DNA of 64,000 nt from JANOMH01 sp031422295 (GTDB lineage Bacteria; Pseudomonadota; Alphaproteobacteria; Rhodobacterales; Rhodobacteraceae): assembly GCA_031422295.1 (NCBI GenBank), contig JANOQM010000035.1, forward strand, positions 48,819 to 112,818. The letters are read 5' to 3'. Each line of letters starts with the position of its first letter. The stretch's first letter is position 1. Position numbers and translations under genes: made by a program. The notes beneath the pieces are model-generated. The model saw only the letters and a list, made by a program, of their open reading frames with translations, did not search any database and was not told where the DNA came from. This document shows positions 35,581 through 44,299 of this stretch, one piece after another.

Positions 35581-36093
35581 ATGTCCGTCACTGCATTGAA
35601 TTCCACCCCTGATACGACCTTGCGTCTGTTCCAACACTCCAACCCGGCGGCGGCCCTTGGGCTTGCGGTCAGCCATCTGATGGGCAAACCCGCCTTTGCC
35701 CGCCTGCCATTCGGGTCATGGTCGCGCGTGCTTGTCGGACAGATCAACCGCAAACACTATCAGCTTGTGCTGGATCACGCCGGGCGCACAGTCGGGTTCC
35801 TCGGATGGGCGATCACGGATGAACCCGCGGCAGAGGCATGGCTCGCATTATCAGACATCCCCACAAGCCATGCCAACGGCGACTGCTTCACCATAAACGT
35901 ATGGTCTGCCGAAACGGCCGCAGCCAACCATCTGCTGCTGACAGCGTCACGGCAGGCCGGGGCCGGGTATCGCCTGATCTATTTCAAACGGCATTACCCT
36001 GACGGGTCCACCCGCATGGGCAAACTGGTCACGCCTGATGTCATGCGCGGCAAATTGCCCGCCTTGCGCAGCGTCGCACAGGTGATCCGATGA
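35581..36093 (+). CDS. HlyC-type toxin-activating lysine acyltransferase
   Basis: A 170-residue protein, the usual length for HlyC/RtxC, which transfers fatty acyl chains from acyl-ACP to lysines of RTX toxins. Visible landmarks are LGLAVSHLMGKPAFARLP with the likely catalytic His32, GFLGWAITDEPAAEAWLA, then a DCFTINVWSA block and YFKRHYPDGSTRMGKLVTP. It lies 65 nt after the RTX pseudogene and appears intact, so it may be orphaned. It overlaps the cupin remnant by ATGA. Confidence 0.82.
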   Translation: MSVTALNSTPDTTLRLFQHSNPAAALGLAVSHLMGKPAFARLPFGSWSRVLVGQINRKHYQLVLDHAGRTVGFLGWAITDEPAAEAWLALSDIPTSHANGDCFTINVWSAETAAANHLLLTASRQAGAGYRLIYFKRHYPDGSTRMGKLVTPDVMRGKLPALRSVAQVIR

Positions 36094-36480
36094 AGATGCG
36101 CTTGCACGACACCATCTCGCGCAACAACTTTAATGGCGAGACGTTCATCTTTTCGGCCCGGCAGGACGACCCGGGAAAGGCCAGCTTTAAAGTGCAGCTC
36201 GACCCTGGCGGCAGTGGCGGTGGCAACGCTCTGGTGCATGTGCATCCCACGGCGGATGAGACATTCAGCGGCCCAACGGCACCTACAGGTCTTTCGTACT
36301 TTCGCAACCCTGACCCGGGATCAGCCGCAATGGTTTTCGGCCAAAGGCGACCCGCACCTGCCGCTAATCGCATTGGTTCTGCACCAGTATCCGGACTACC
36401 TATACCTGTCCGGACCGCCGCTACGGCTGCAAAAGGCGGTTTTCGCCATCCTTTCCAGTGTCGCCCGCTGGCGCGGATAA
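36090..36480 (+). pseudogene. Cupin-domain protein, internal deletion and frameshift
   Basis: The first 55 residues (HDTISRNNFNGETFIF ... HVHPTADETF) are a cupin beginning with metal-ligand-like histidines. After about 36270 the homology jumps: YFRNPDPGSA appears in the same frame, and a typical C-terminal tail (LYLSGPPLRLQKAVFAILSSVARWRG) follows in another frame. Part of the barrel has been lost. Confidence 0.65.
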
Positions 36481-36481
36481 C

Positions 36482-37021
36482 TTAGTCGGTTACGTCAAAG
36501 GTCAGGGTTATCGGCTGATCCTCTTGCCCGGTCAGCACAAAGGCGACGGTCCAGTTACCCCGGGCTGCGTCCGGCGCTGCGGTCACCGTCACCACCAGTT
36601 TCTCGAAATCCTGCGGCGCGATGTTCAGAGTTTCGGGGGAAAAAATGACAGTAATCCCGTCGGATGACAGCGAATGGCTGATCGAAACCACTTGCGGGAC
36701 GATCCCCGCCATTGGCCCATTGCCCGGATTATCTATCGACAACGGCAATCGCAAACTGCCCCCGGCCTGCAATTGCAGCACGGGTTGCGGTGCTGTGGCC
36801 GGTTTCCGCGTGGCCGCCATCGCGGTCGATACCAGATTGCTGACCGTCGTCGTGGCATGCCGCACCACCGATTGCAGCGCCGTGTCGGACGGCACATGCG
36901 GTTGCGGCCGCCCGGTCGATGCCTCGGCCACCGCCTGCGCCAAAGCGGCAGATACTGTCAGGGCCGAGGCCACCAATTCCGAAATTGCCTGCGCAGGACG
37001 CGGGTTCGGCCGGTCGGTCAT
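36482..37021 (-). CDS. Unknown protein with C-terminal Ig-like segment
   Basis: A 179-residue protein. Residues 1-70 are Ala/Ser/Thr-rich helical sequence. About 85-179 reads as a beta-sandwich-like segment (GGSLRLPLSIDNPGNGP ... EKLVVTVTAAPDAARGNWTVAFVLTGQEDQPITLTFDV), as in Ig-like or CARDB-type domains. No signal peptide. Start 37021 overlaps the preceding gene by ATGA. Last gene of the five-gene operon. No function recognised. Confidence 0.6.
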   Translation of the reverse strand: MTDRPNPRPAQAISELVASALTVSAALAQAVAEASTGRPQPHVPSDTALQSVVRHATTTVSNLVSTAMAATRKPATAPQPVLQLQAGGSLRLPLSIDNPGNGPMAGIVPQVVSISHSLSSDGITVIFSPETLNIAPQDFEKLVVTVTAAPDAARGNWTVAFVLTGQEDQPITLTFDVTD

Positions 37022-37512
37022 GGATGCACTGCCGCCTGAACCGGGACGCAATCATCGTCGGGGCAGGGTTGCGGTGTGGCGACAGTCGCACCAACCAGCC
37101 GGATATCCAGAAACGGGCGGCCACGCAGCGCTACAGACACGGAATAATCCGACGCCACCTGCCATGTATTACAAAACCTGATCTGCAACGGCGTGCGCAT
37201 CTGCAAGGCATGATGCACCGGGGCGGCCAGGGTCGAGGCGATTTCATGCCGCTGCTGATGCCCGTCCGGAAACCGGTGCGCAACGTCAAACGGCGTCTTG
37301 GGCGTGGTCGTAGACGATACTTTATGTTCCAGTTGCCCCACGCATTTTTCATTCCACAAATGCATATGGACCACCGGCTGATCGGTGCGCAGCACGGTCT
37401 CAGCGCTGATCCTGTGGCGGATCGGATCATCAGGGTCAGAGCCTGACAAAGCGAAACTGGCGCCTTTCGGCTGACTTACAATTACCCGGCGCGTGTCTTC
37501 GTCAGCCATCAA
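37018..37512 (-). CDS. Unknown 164-residue protein
   Basis: A hydrophilic, probably soluble protein with alternating polar/hydrophobic strands (ALSGSDPDDPIRHRI, VVHMHLWNEKCVG, YSVSVALRGRPFLDIRLVGA). Several His and Cys residues are scattered, but no motif is recognisable. It starts 12 nt after the upstream gene and overlaps the downstream one by ATGA, which supports it being real. Confidence 0.6.
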   Translation of the reverse strand: MMADEDTRRVIVSQPKGASFALSGSDPDDPIRHRISAETVLRTDQPVVHMHLWNEKCVGQLEHKVSSTTTPKTPFDVAHRFPDGHQQRHEIASTLAAPVHHALQMRTPLQIRFCNTWQVASDYSVSVALRGRPFLDIRLVGATVATPQPCPDDDCVPVQAAVHP

Positions 37513-37524
37513 AGCCTCCTGAAA

Positions 37525-38856
37525 TCAGCGTATCCGATACACATCAATATCAAATTCCGCGCTGCATTTCCAGTTTTCTATGACCACCTGTAATTCGTGA
37601 TCGCCGTCCAGACAGGCGTGACCAAAAATCAGGCTGGGTTTCAGGCCGGTATGCAAGCAGATCGGTTCACCATCGACCAGCACAGTCAGCGTCAGCACCG
37701 TTTTGATCTGAATCCGGTAAACCCCATGATTAAAGCAGCCCATGCCAATCCAAGCCGCGCGGTAGGGCAGGTTCAGGTCACGCAAACTGCGCGGGCGCAT
37801 GTCATTACTGGGCAACCCGTCCATACATTCGGCGTCCGGGCCGACATCCAGCGCACGGCGGTTAATCTCGATCCAGACCGGGCGGCTAGCGGAACACAGC
37901 GCATGTTGCACGGTCGCGCCCCGCACCAGATAGACCGCGGTTTGGCCCGCAGCAGCAGCACGCGGACCCGCCACACCCACCGGGCGCGGCGCATCATTGG
38001 CGCTGTCATTGTCATCGCCGCCATTATCATTGTCTTGCGATGGACGGCTGGTCAGCAATTCGACCCGCAATTTGTCACGCAGCGCAATCTCCAGCAGCGC
38101 ATATTCGGGCGCGCCCCGGACCACGGCCAAGGCCCGGCGCGTCGGGTCGAAATCCACCAGCGGCACAACATTGCCATCGGTCTGAAATTCAGGGGCCGTC
38201 GTCACCGTGATCAACATCAGGTTCGACTGCGGCAGGTGCGAAATAGTCTCTACAAAGGCGGAAAACCGGTCGGTATCCACGCCCTGCCCCAGCCCGGCCA
38301 GATCGCTGATCTCAACCCGGGTGACCAGCATATCCTTGGCGTCATAGGTCACCGACACGCTTTGGCCGCCCGCCTGAGCGGCGCGCAACATGTCCACCAT
38401 GGCCAGCCCGGTGCCGCGTTCCGGCGATTGCAGCGCGATGGTCAGACCCAGATTACCGCTGTCGGTCAGCAGTATCAGATCAGCCCGGTCCGTCGCCTCG
38501 CCACGCGGGCCGGTGGCCACTTCGAAACTGACCGCCAGACCCACAACCATACCCTCGGCCACCGCCGTTGACATGGGGCGCGCCAATGCATCGCGGGTCA
38601 GGCGTTTGACCCGGTCAATAACACGCGACCCGCCATCCTGCGACGGAAACTCAATCTCCACCGGTTCGGCCCGGTCCATCGCATCGCGCAGAATGCCGAA
38701 CTTAGACAGACGTTCGTTAAACCGTTCGGGATCGGCATCCAGATCGGTGATCGTATACAGCGCCACCGACCCGTCACCATGCAGCACATTCGCCTCGACC
38801 TGGCCCGCGCGGCCAATACCCAAAGCTTCGATAAACCCTCGTTCCGTCGGCATCAT
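37525..38856 (-). CDS. Unknown 443-residue protein of the 36-41 kb operon
   Basis: Alternating beta-like segments suggest a two-domain soluble protein split by a low-complexity acidic linker (DNDNGGDDNDSAND, about residue 285). The C-terminal third (AVYLVRGATVQHALC onward, ending FDIDVYRIR) resembles a beta-sandwich. A strong AAAGGAGAG site precedes ATG 38856. No family recognised; no signal peptide or membrane helix. Confidence 0.65.
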   Translation of the reverse strand: MMPTERGFIEALGIGRAGQVEANVLHGDGSVALYTITDLDADPERFNERLSKFGILRDAMDRAEPVEIEFPSQDGGSRVIDRVKRLTRDALARPMSTAVAEGMVVGLAVSFEVATGPRGEATDRADLILLTDSGNLGLTIALQSPERGTGLAMVDMLRAAQAGGQSVSVTYDAKDMLVTRVEISDLAGLGQGVDTDRFSAFVETISHLPQSNLMLITVTTAPEFQTDGNVVPLVDFDPTRRALAVVRGAPEYALLEIALRDKLRVELLTSRPSQDNDNGGDDNDSANDAPRPVGVAGPRAAAAGQTAVYLVRGATVQHALCSASRPVWIEINRRALDVGPDAECMDGLPSNDMRPRSLRDLNLPYRAAWIGMGCFNHGVYRIQIKTVLTLTVLVDGEPICLHTGLKPSLIFGHACLDGDHELQVVIENWKCSAEFDIDVYRIR

Positions 38857-38874
38857 ACTCTCCTTTCCAAGCGT

Positions 38875-40608
38875 TCAACCGCGCGGCAGATTGCCATCAT
38901 CGGCCAGATCTTCAAAACTTGTGCCCTCGCGGCGGATGCGTAATTTCCCGGGTAAAACAAGGCCCTGCGAACTGGTGATGCAGGTTTCCAGACAGGCCTG
39001 CATCTCGGCCACGCCTTGGACAAAACTGGGGATCGGGGCCAGAACTTGTTCCTGTCCGCCGGCAATCTTAACGGCCAGTTCACCGCCAACCTCGTCGATC
39101 ATATGCTCGACCACGCCCAGCATGATCCAGCCAACAATCGGGATCAACAGATCGACGAACACATCGCAACAGCTTTGGCCTGCATCAAATTCACCCATCT
39201 CGGCCTTGAATGTGGCACTGCATGTCGTCTCGGTTTCCACGACGATCAGGCGCAGATAAATCGGGCCGTCAAAGCTGACATCGGGATCGGGCCAGCAGTC
39301 GATATGCACCTCGGCCTCGCCTGAAATCCACAAATGCCCCTCGGTTTCGCCGTGTTCACCCGCGTCAGACGGGGTGACAGACAGGGACAGCAGCGTGGCG
39401 TCGCCTTCCGGGGTTGAAATGAAATGGCCGCCGTTATCCAGATTCTCAAACTCGCTTTCGATGGCCTCGGCAATACTGGCATCCAGCACAGCCCGGCTTA
39501 ACGCCAGCGCCAGCAAATCCGCGCCCCTGAAATCATCCGGGGCGACATCATCGGCGGCGGTGCCGGTGCGGCGGTTCATCAAAATCGCCAGCGTGCTGGT
39601 TGGCACCAGCAGGAACCCAACAGGCGTGGTCAGCGGATGGGCCGGATCGCCGGATTTTGGCGTGTAAAACGGGAACCTGCGGGGCGACAAATATCCCGCG
39701 ACCTCAGCCTTCAACAGCTCTTTTGCCGCAGCCTCGTCAAACCACGGCTCGGTGACGGGCGCGAAATTCGCCAACTGGGTCACCAGCAACGGCTGCAACT
39801 GCGTGGCCACCTGTTGGCCGATAAACCCATTGTCATCAAATAGAATGACGGTCCTGAGCGGCGGCGCAGGTTCGGTTTCCATCGTCACAGTGACGGTGCC
39901 AGTGCCAAACACCACCTTGCGCCAAAAGGTGGCCACGCCATAGCTGGACCACGCAATCGGCATGGTGATTTTAGCATGCAGCGGCAAAGTCACTTTCAGA
40001 AACTGATCCGCGCCATGCGTCTCTAACACAGCCGAAATCTCGGGGTTTCCGGGTTTATTGGGTGGGGTCAGCACCGGGCCACGGGTGCCGTCATAGATGT
40101 TCAGCGTATTGCCGCCTTGGGAAAAACTGCGCGACGGCAGGGCCACGAACCTTGTGTGCAGGGCGGCCAGAAACCGGGCTGCATCCAGCGCAGGCAGACC
40201 AGTTAACGCGGGCACCTCGACATCCGCCGCTATAATACCAGCAAAGTTGATACCCAACTGATCCTCGCCATCGACAGGCCAAGAGGCGAGCGAACCGGGC
40301 GCACGAATGGTTGAACTCAAGGTTACACGCGCCAGTGACGGGTCCGGTGCATCAGGGGTTTCCACAGTAATCTCGATCGGCAGATCGAACAATATGCGCT
40401 TGAGGTCCAGAAAACTCAGATCGGCATCATCGGTCTGGTCATCCAGCAGCCGCACCGAAACCGTCGCCGGATGGCCGCCAAAATTGCGCGGCATCGGCGG
40501 CAGGTTATGAATGAACAGGTCTTCGTTTTTCAGCGCGAGATGAAACACTTCGCGGACCGCTTCGATCCCGAACTGCACGCAAAAATCAAAGTTTGACGTG
40601 TTGCTCAT
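38875..40608 (-). CDS. Unknown 577-residue protein, possibly TULIP-like lipid-binding
   Basis: The protein opens with FDFCVQFGIEAVREVFHLAL, an amphipathic helix followed by long alternating strands (ATVSVRLLDDQ, LPIEITVETPDAP). This pattern recalls TULIP lipid-binding barrels such as P47/OrfX proteins. A hydrophobic stretch (DVFVDLLIPIVGWIMLGVVEHMI, about residue 490) could be a lipid-contacting helix. The family call is a guess from pattern, not a motif match. It overlaps the upstream gene by ATGA. Confidence 0.55.
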   Translation of the reverse strand: MSNTSNFDFCVQFGIEAVREVFHLALKNEDLFIHNLPPMPRNFGGHPATVSVRLLDDQTDDADLSFLDLKRILFDLPIEITVETPDAPDPSLARVTLSSTIRAPGSLASWPVDGEDQLGINFAGIIAADVEVPALTGLPALDAARFLAALHTRFVALPSRSFSQGGNTLNIYDGTRGPVLTPPNKPGNPEISAVLETHGADQFLKVTLPLHAKITMPIAWSSYGVATFWRKVVFGTGTVTVTMETEPAPPLRTVILFDDNGFIGQQVATQLQPLLVTQLANFAPVTEPWFDEAAAKELLKAEVAGYLSPRRFPFYTPKSGDPAHPLTTPVGFLLVPTSTLAILMNRRTGTAADDVAPDDFRGADLLALALSRAVLDASIAEAIESEFENLDNGGHFISTPEGDATLLSLSVTPSDAGEHGETEGHLWISGEAEVHIDCWPDPDVSFDGPIYLRLIVVETETTCSATFKAEMGEFDAGQSCCDVFVDLLIPIVGWIMLGVVEHMIDEVGGELAVKIAGGQEQVLAPIPSFVQGVAEMQACLETCITSSQGLVLPGKLRIRREGTSFEDLADDGNLPRG

Positions 40609-41411
40609 GTCGGGCGAAACCCCTTGACCCGGACATTGCGCACGAATTTACGGAACGCATCGACACGGGTGCCCGCCTGAATCGCGCGAAACTCGGCGGG
40701 GGTGCGAAACGGGAATCCGCGCCGCATGATTTGGCCCAGTTCGACCGCATCATGCACCAGCGGGTCGTCCTTATAGAACCACGCCTGTTCCAGCGACAGC
40801 TCATAAGGCGTCTCTTTGGCCGGTCGCATGTCCGGCAGTTCCGCCTCCAGATCAAGCCTGCGCAGCGCCGGATCGGATGGGGCCACCCCTAACCTGAACT
40901 GGATCGGCAACCGTTTGACGCCGGGATAACGGACGACACCCTTGGGCCGTGTGGCCTGCAACCGCGCCAGCGTATCAGCGTTCAAAGCGGCGGAATAAAC
41001 CGGGTCCAGCCCAGTGGTGTCGCGCGGGGCAATCTCGCGTTTCACAAACACCATTTCCGCCAGCCATTTGGGATTTTCCGGGTGCGGTTTCACGCCCAAT
41101 TCAGCCTCCAGACTGGCCTCCAACTCCTCGCGCCGGGTCCTTAATTTCGGCGGATGACGCAGGGTAGCCAGGACATGGTGCTGCATCTCGGGGCTCAGTT
41201 TGATGCCGTAAGCTTCCAGCGCCAGCACCGGATTAGACAGGAACATGACGCTGAACGCCGGGTCCTGCGCCACCCGCGCCGCGATCAATCCGGCTTTTGC
41301 GACCAAATCACGGTGCGAATCGATACGGATTGATTCGGCCACCTTCGGCACAACCAAAGGGGTAGCAAGCCGAGGGCCGCCTTTGCCAGATTTTTGTTTG
41401 TTTTCAGTCAT
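40605..41411 (-). CDS. Protein with nitrile-hydratase-leader-like (NHLP) segment
   Basis: A 268-residue protein, first of the five-gene operon. Residues 32-80 (RDLVAKAGLIAARVAQDPAF ... LALEAYGIKLSPEMQ) resemble the leader region of nitrile-hydratase alpha subunits and NHLP precursors: a helix, DPAF at 50-53, then AxxxxGIxL. The rest (81-268) is charged and unlike a short core peptide, so it may be an enzyme or scaffold built on the leader fold. The N-terminus is lysine-rich (KSGKGG). Confidence 0.55.
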   Translation of the reverse strand: MTENKQKSGKGGPRLATPLVVPKVAESIRIDSHRDLVAKAGLIAARVAQDPAFSVMFLSNPVLALEAYGIKLSPEMQHHVLATLRHPPKLRTRREELEASLEAELGVKPHPENPKWLAEMVFVKREIAPRDTTGLDPVYSAALNADTLARLQATRPKGVVRYPGVKRLPIQFRLGVAPSDPALRRLDLEAELPDMRPAKETPYELSLEQAWFYKDDPLVHDAVELGQIMRRGFPFRTPAEFRAIQAGTRVDAFRKFVRNVRVKGFRPT

Positions 41412-41554
41412 TCAGATCACCCATTCAAATCAAAAGGGGCCGTGACCGGTGCGAATAAACAGTAGTTTTTTAGCGGCTAAAATGTCATTCTTAGTAATAA
41501 GCATAACATAACTTCCGTCCGGTCCGTCGCATTTTCGCCCAAGGACGCCCCGAC
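41412..41554. promoter_or_regulatory. AT-rich divergent promoter region
   Basis: This 143-nt gap separates two divergent operons. Its central part (about 41445-41515) is clearly AT-richer than its surroundings, as expected for back-to-back promoters. I found no convincing operator palindrome. Confidence 0.5.
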
Positions 41555-42637
41555 ATGGCATCATTCCGCTACACCGGCCCCGTCTCTGCCCCGCCCAGCG
41601 GATTGGGCCCAGCTGGTCCATTTCCAAACGCTCCCCTGACCGACCCGCTGGACCGGCGCTGGCTGCATTATGCGTTCCTGTCGCGCGATGGCCGCCGCGC
41701 GATGGTCGCCAATGCATCGTGGCTTGGCCCGGCCGAAGATGAACCGGCGGGGACCGAGCATTTCGCCACCATTCTGCTGCTGCATGACGGCACCGGCGCA
41801 TGGCAATCCAGCCAGTTCAATGCCACCACCGAACGCCCGCCGTGGTCGGCGTTTATGCGCCCCTTTCCGCACGGCCAGCCCCGCCCCCTGACGATCCGCA
41901 GCGCCAATGGGCAGCCCGCCGTCAGCCTGTCGCTGACCCGCACCAGCCGGCCCTGCACCAGCCAATCGGCGTTCTTTGCCCGCCATCAGCATCTGCGCTG
42001 GCAATCCGAAACCGGGGTGACGGCGGTCGGCGACTGGCACACGGGCATGACAGAACGGGTCGATCTGGTCGGCTATCACGAACGGGTGCGGGGGCGGTGG
42101 TGCTGGCCTGATCTGGGCGAATGGGTCTTCGGCTTTGCCAATGACATGGGCGGCGATCCCGCCAAACCGCCGGAATGGGCCGGTGTGTTCACCTTTATCC
42201 GCCCCAGCACCGACCCGACCGAGGCGACCGCGTCGTTCATGCTGTGGCACAACGGCGCAATGCGGCGGCATTTCCCGCGCCGCTGCGTCAGCTTTGCAAC
42301 GCGCGGCACGCTGGACCCAGACCGGATCACCATAGCGCCGCCCTTTGCTCAACTGCTAGGCACCCCGCCGATGGCGCTGCCGCCCCGGCGGCTGGCCATC
42401 ACCGCACGGCAGGGCGATGATTGGGTCGCATTGGATTTTGACGGCGAAGATGCCGCCCGCATCGTCATCCCGTCCGAAACCAGCCTGAACGCGTTCAGTG
42501 TGCATGAGGTCGTGGGCACCTGTCAGCTGTCGGGCCTGATCGGCGGACAAAAGTTCAGCGTCGAAACCCGCGGTATTGTCGAATTCGCAGGTGGTGCACA
42601 AAATGACTCCCAGGGTGGGGTGACCGATCATGCATGA
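41555..42637 (+). CDS. CrtC/AttH-like lipocalin-fold protein
   Basis: A 360-residue protein resembling carotenoid 1,2-hydratase (CrtC) and AttH proteins, which have two lipocalin-like barrels. Landmarks are LHYAFLSRDGRRAMVANASWLGP, WCWPDLGEWVFGFANDM with paired aromatic/acidic residues, TASFMLWHNG and a C-terminal HEVVGTCQLSG. CrtC hydrates acyclic carotenoids. Adjacency to a polyprenyl synthetase supports an isoprenoid substrate. It overlaps the next gene by 8 nt. Confidence 0.6.
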   Translation: MASFRYTGPVSAPPSGLGPAGPFPNAPLTDPLDRRWLHYAFLSRDGRRAMVANASWLGPAEDEPAGTEHFATILLLHDGTGAWQSSQFNATTERPPWSAFMRPFPHGQPRPLTIRSANGQPAVSLSLTRTSRPCTSQSAFFARHQHLRWQSETGVTAVGDWHTGMTERVDLVGYHERVRGRWCWPDLGEWVFGFANDMGGDPAKPPEWAGVFTFIRPSTDPTEATASFMLWHNGAMRRHFPRRCVSFATRGTLDPDRITIAPPFAQLLGTPPMALPPRRLAITARQGDDWVALDFDGEDAARIVIPSETSLNAFSVHEVVGTCQLSGLIGGQKFSVETRGIVEFAGGAQNDSQGGVTDHA

Positions 42638-44297
42638 CATTAAAACAGGCTCTAAACTGCGCAATAGTGCCGCAAGCGTCATGATCGAAACGATTGCAAC
42701 CCTGTCGCGCCACGCCCCCGCCATTACCGCTGCTGCCGCGCGGGAACTTGGCAATGTCCAGCTGCATCTGTCCTTTGGCGATGGCTCGCGGGCCTTGCTG
42801 ACAGCGGCCAACAGCGTGCTGACCTCCCGCAGCGATCCCGACGCTGCCCCCTATGATGTTGACGTGCATTTCGACGACCGCGCCTTGACCTTGCTGTTCG
42901 ATGCCGCTGCCCGACCCGCCGATCAAACGCTGGAAAATAGTCTGGATATGCGCGGCACCCGGGATGATCTGCTGGCCGTCTGGCGCTGTTTCCGGCTGCT
43001 GTCGCAAAGGGCCTCCGGACTGCGGCTGGTGCAGGCAATCTGGTCTGCTTACCGGGATAACCTGCCAAAACAGGCGCTGATACCGCCAAAAATCGGTCCT
43101 GACCGGTCGGCCGATTGGGACGCCCCCAAATGGCCCGCGCTGCAGTGGCTGGAACAAAGGCATCCGGCAGCCACGGACCTGATTACCCGGTCCGAACCCG
43201 TCCTCGCCCCCGCCCGCAGCCTGTGGAACGGCGTCAGTTCGGACAGCTGGCAGGACAGCACCGCAATTTTCGACAATGATCTGCACCTGACCATGCAGCG
43301 CTGCAAGGCCCGCGTCGTCGCCGATATTCTGGCCCTGATCCCGACCAAACCGCCGCAGCGCGATCTGTATGCGCTGATGAAGGATTACGTCACCCGCGAA
43401 GGCAAAGGGCTGCGCCCGACGCTGGTGATTTCAACCTGTCTGGCTTTGGGCGGGAAACTTGAGGATGGGGTACGCGCCGCTGCCGCCTTGGAAATGTTCC
43501 ACAACGGATTTCTGGTGCATGACGACATTGCCGACGAATCCACCCACAGGCGCGGGTTGCCCACCCTGCACGAGGCGCATGGCATTGGGCTGGCAGTCAA
43601 TGCTGGCGACGCAATGCATTTGTTTGCGGTCGATATGACCCTGTCCAATCTGGCCACCGTCGGGCTGGCCCGGACATTGGGAATCATCCATGAGATCCTG
43701 CATATGTGCCGCGAAACGGTCGAGGGGCAGGCCGTGGAACTGGGTTGGATCAGGCGCAATTTCGTGCCGTCGCGGGACGCCGATTACAGCCGGATGAGCA
43801 CCAAGAAAACCGGCTGGTACACCTGCATCAGCCCCTGCCGGGTGGGCGCCGTGGCCGCCGGCGTGACCGACCCCGCCTTGCTGAACCGGTTCAATGAGGC
43901 GTTCCGCATGACCGGAATTGCCTTTCAGATACAGGACGATGTGCTGAACCTGATCGGTGAGACCGACCTGTATGGCAAAGAGGCGTTGGGCGATCTGCTC
44001 GAGGGTAAACGCACGATCATGATGATCCATCTGTTTCGCGGTGCATCGCAGGCTTTGCGTGACCGGATGACTGCCATCAACGCCCTGCCCCGGCTGCAAA
44101 AACCGTTTGCGATGGCGCAGGAAATGTTGGCCGCGATGAACGATGCAGGCTCGGTCGACTATGCAATCAAAGTCGCCGATAAACTGGCAAATCAAGGCGT
44201 CTACAGGTTCGAGGCTGATTTGGGGTTCATCCCGGAAAACCCGGCCAAAGCAGTCCTGCGACAAGTGTCAAACTACGTCACCACACGGGCGCTATAG
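42630..44297 (+). CDS. Polyprenyl synthetase with N-terminal SCP2-like domain (fusion)
   Basis: A 555-residue protein. Residues about 240-540 are a trans-type polyprenyl synthetase that condenses IPP with allylic diphosphates. The first Asp-rich motif DDIAD is at 298-302 with HRRG after it; the second is DDVLN at 436-440, with GKGLRP and GDLLEGKRT nearby. Residues about 20-140 (NVQLHLSFGDGSRALL ... TLENSLDMRGTRDDLLAV) resemble an SCP2-type lipid-binding domain. Usual family length is about 300-350, so the extension is unusual. Confidence 0.82.
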   Translation: MHDIKTGSKLRNSAASVMIETIATLSRHAPAITAAAARELGNVQLHLSFGDGSRALLTAANSVLTSRSDPDAAPYDVDVHFDDRALTLLFDAAARPADQTLENSLDMRGTRDDLLAVWRCFRLLSQRASGLRLVQAIWSAYRDNLPKQALIPPKIGPDRSADWDAPKWPALQWLEQRHPAATDLITRSEPVLAPARSLWNGVSSDSWQDSTAIFDNDLHLTMQRCKARVVADILALIPTKPPQRDLYALMKDYVTREGKGLRPTLVISTCLALGGKLEDGVRAAAALEMFHNGFLVHDDIADESTHRRGLPTLHEAHGIGLAVNAGDAMHLFAVDMTLSNLATVGLARTLGIIHEILHMCRETVEGQAVELGWIRRNFVPSRDADYSRMSTKKTGWYTCISPCRVGAVAAGVTDPALLNRFNEAFRMTGIAFQIQDDVLNLIGETDLYGKEALGDLLEGKRTIMMIHLFRGASQALRDRMTAINALPRLQKPFAMAQEMLAAMNDAGSVDYAIKVADKLANQGVYRFEADLGFIPENPAKAVLRQVSNYVTTRAL

Positions 44298-44299
44298 TC

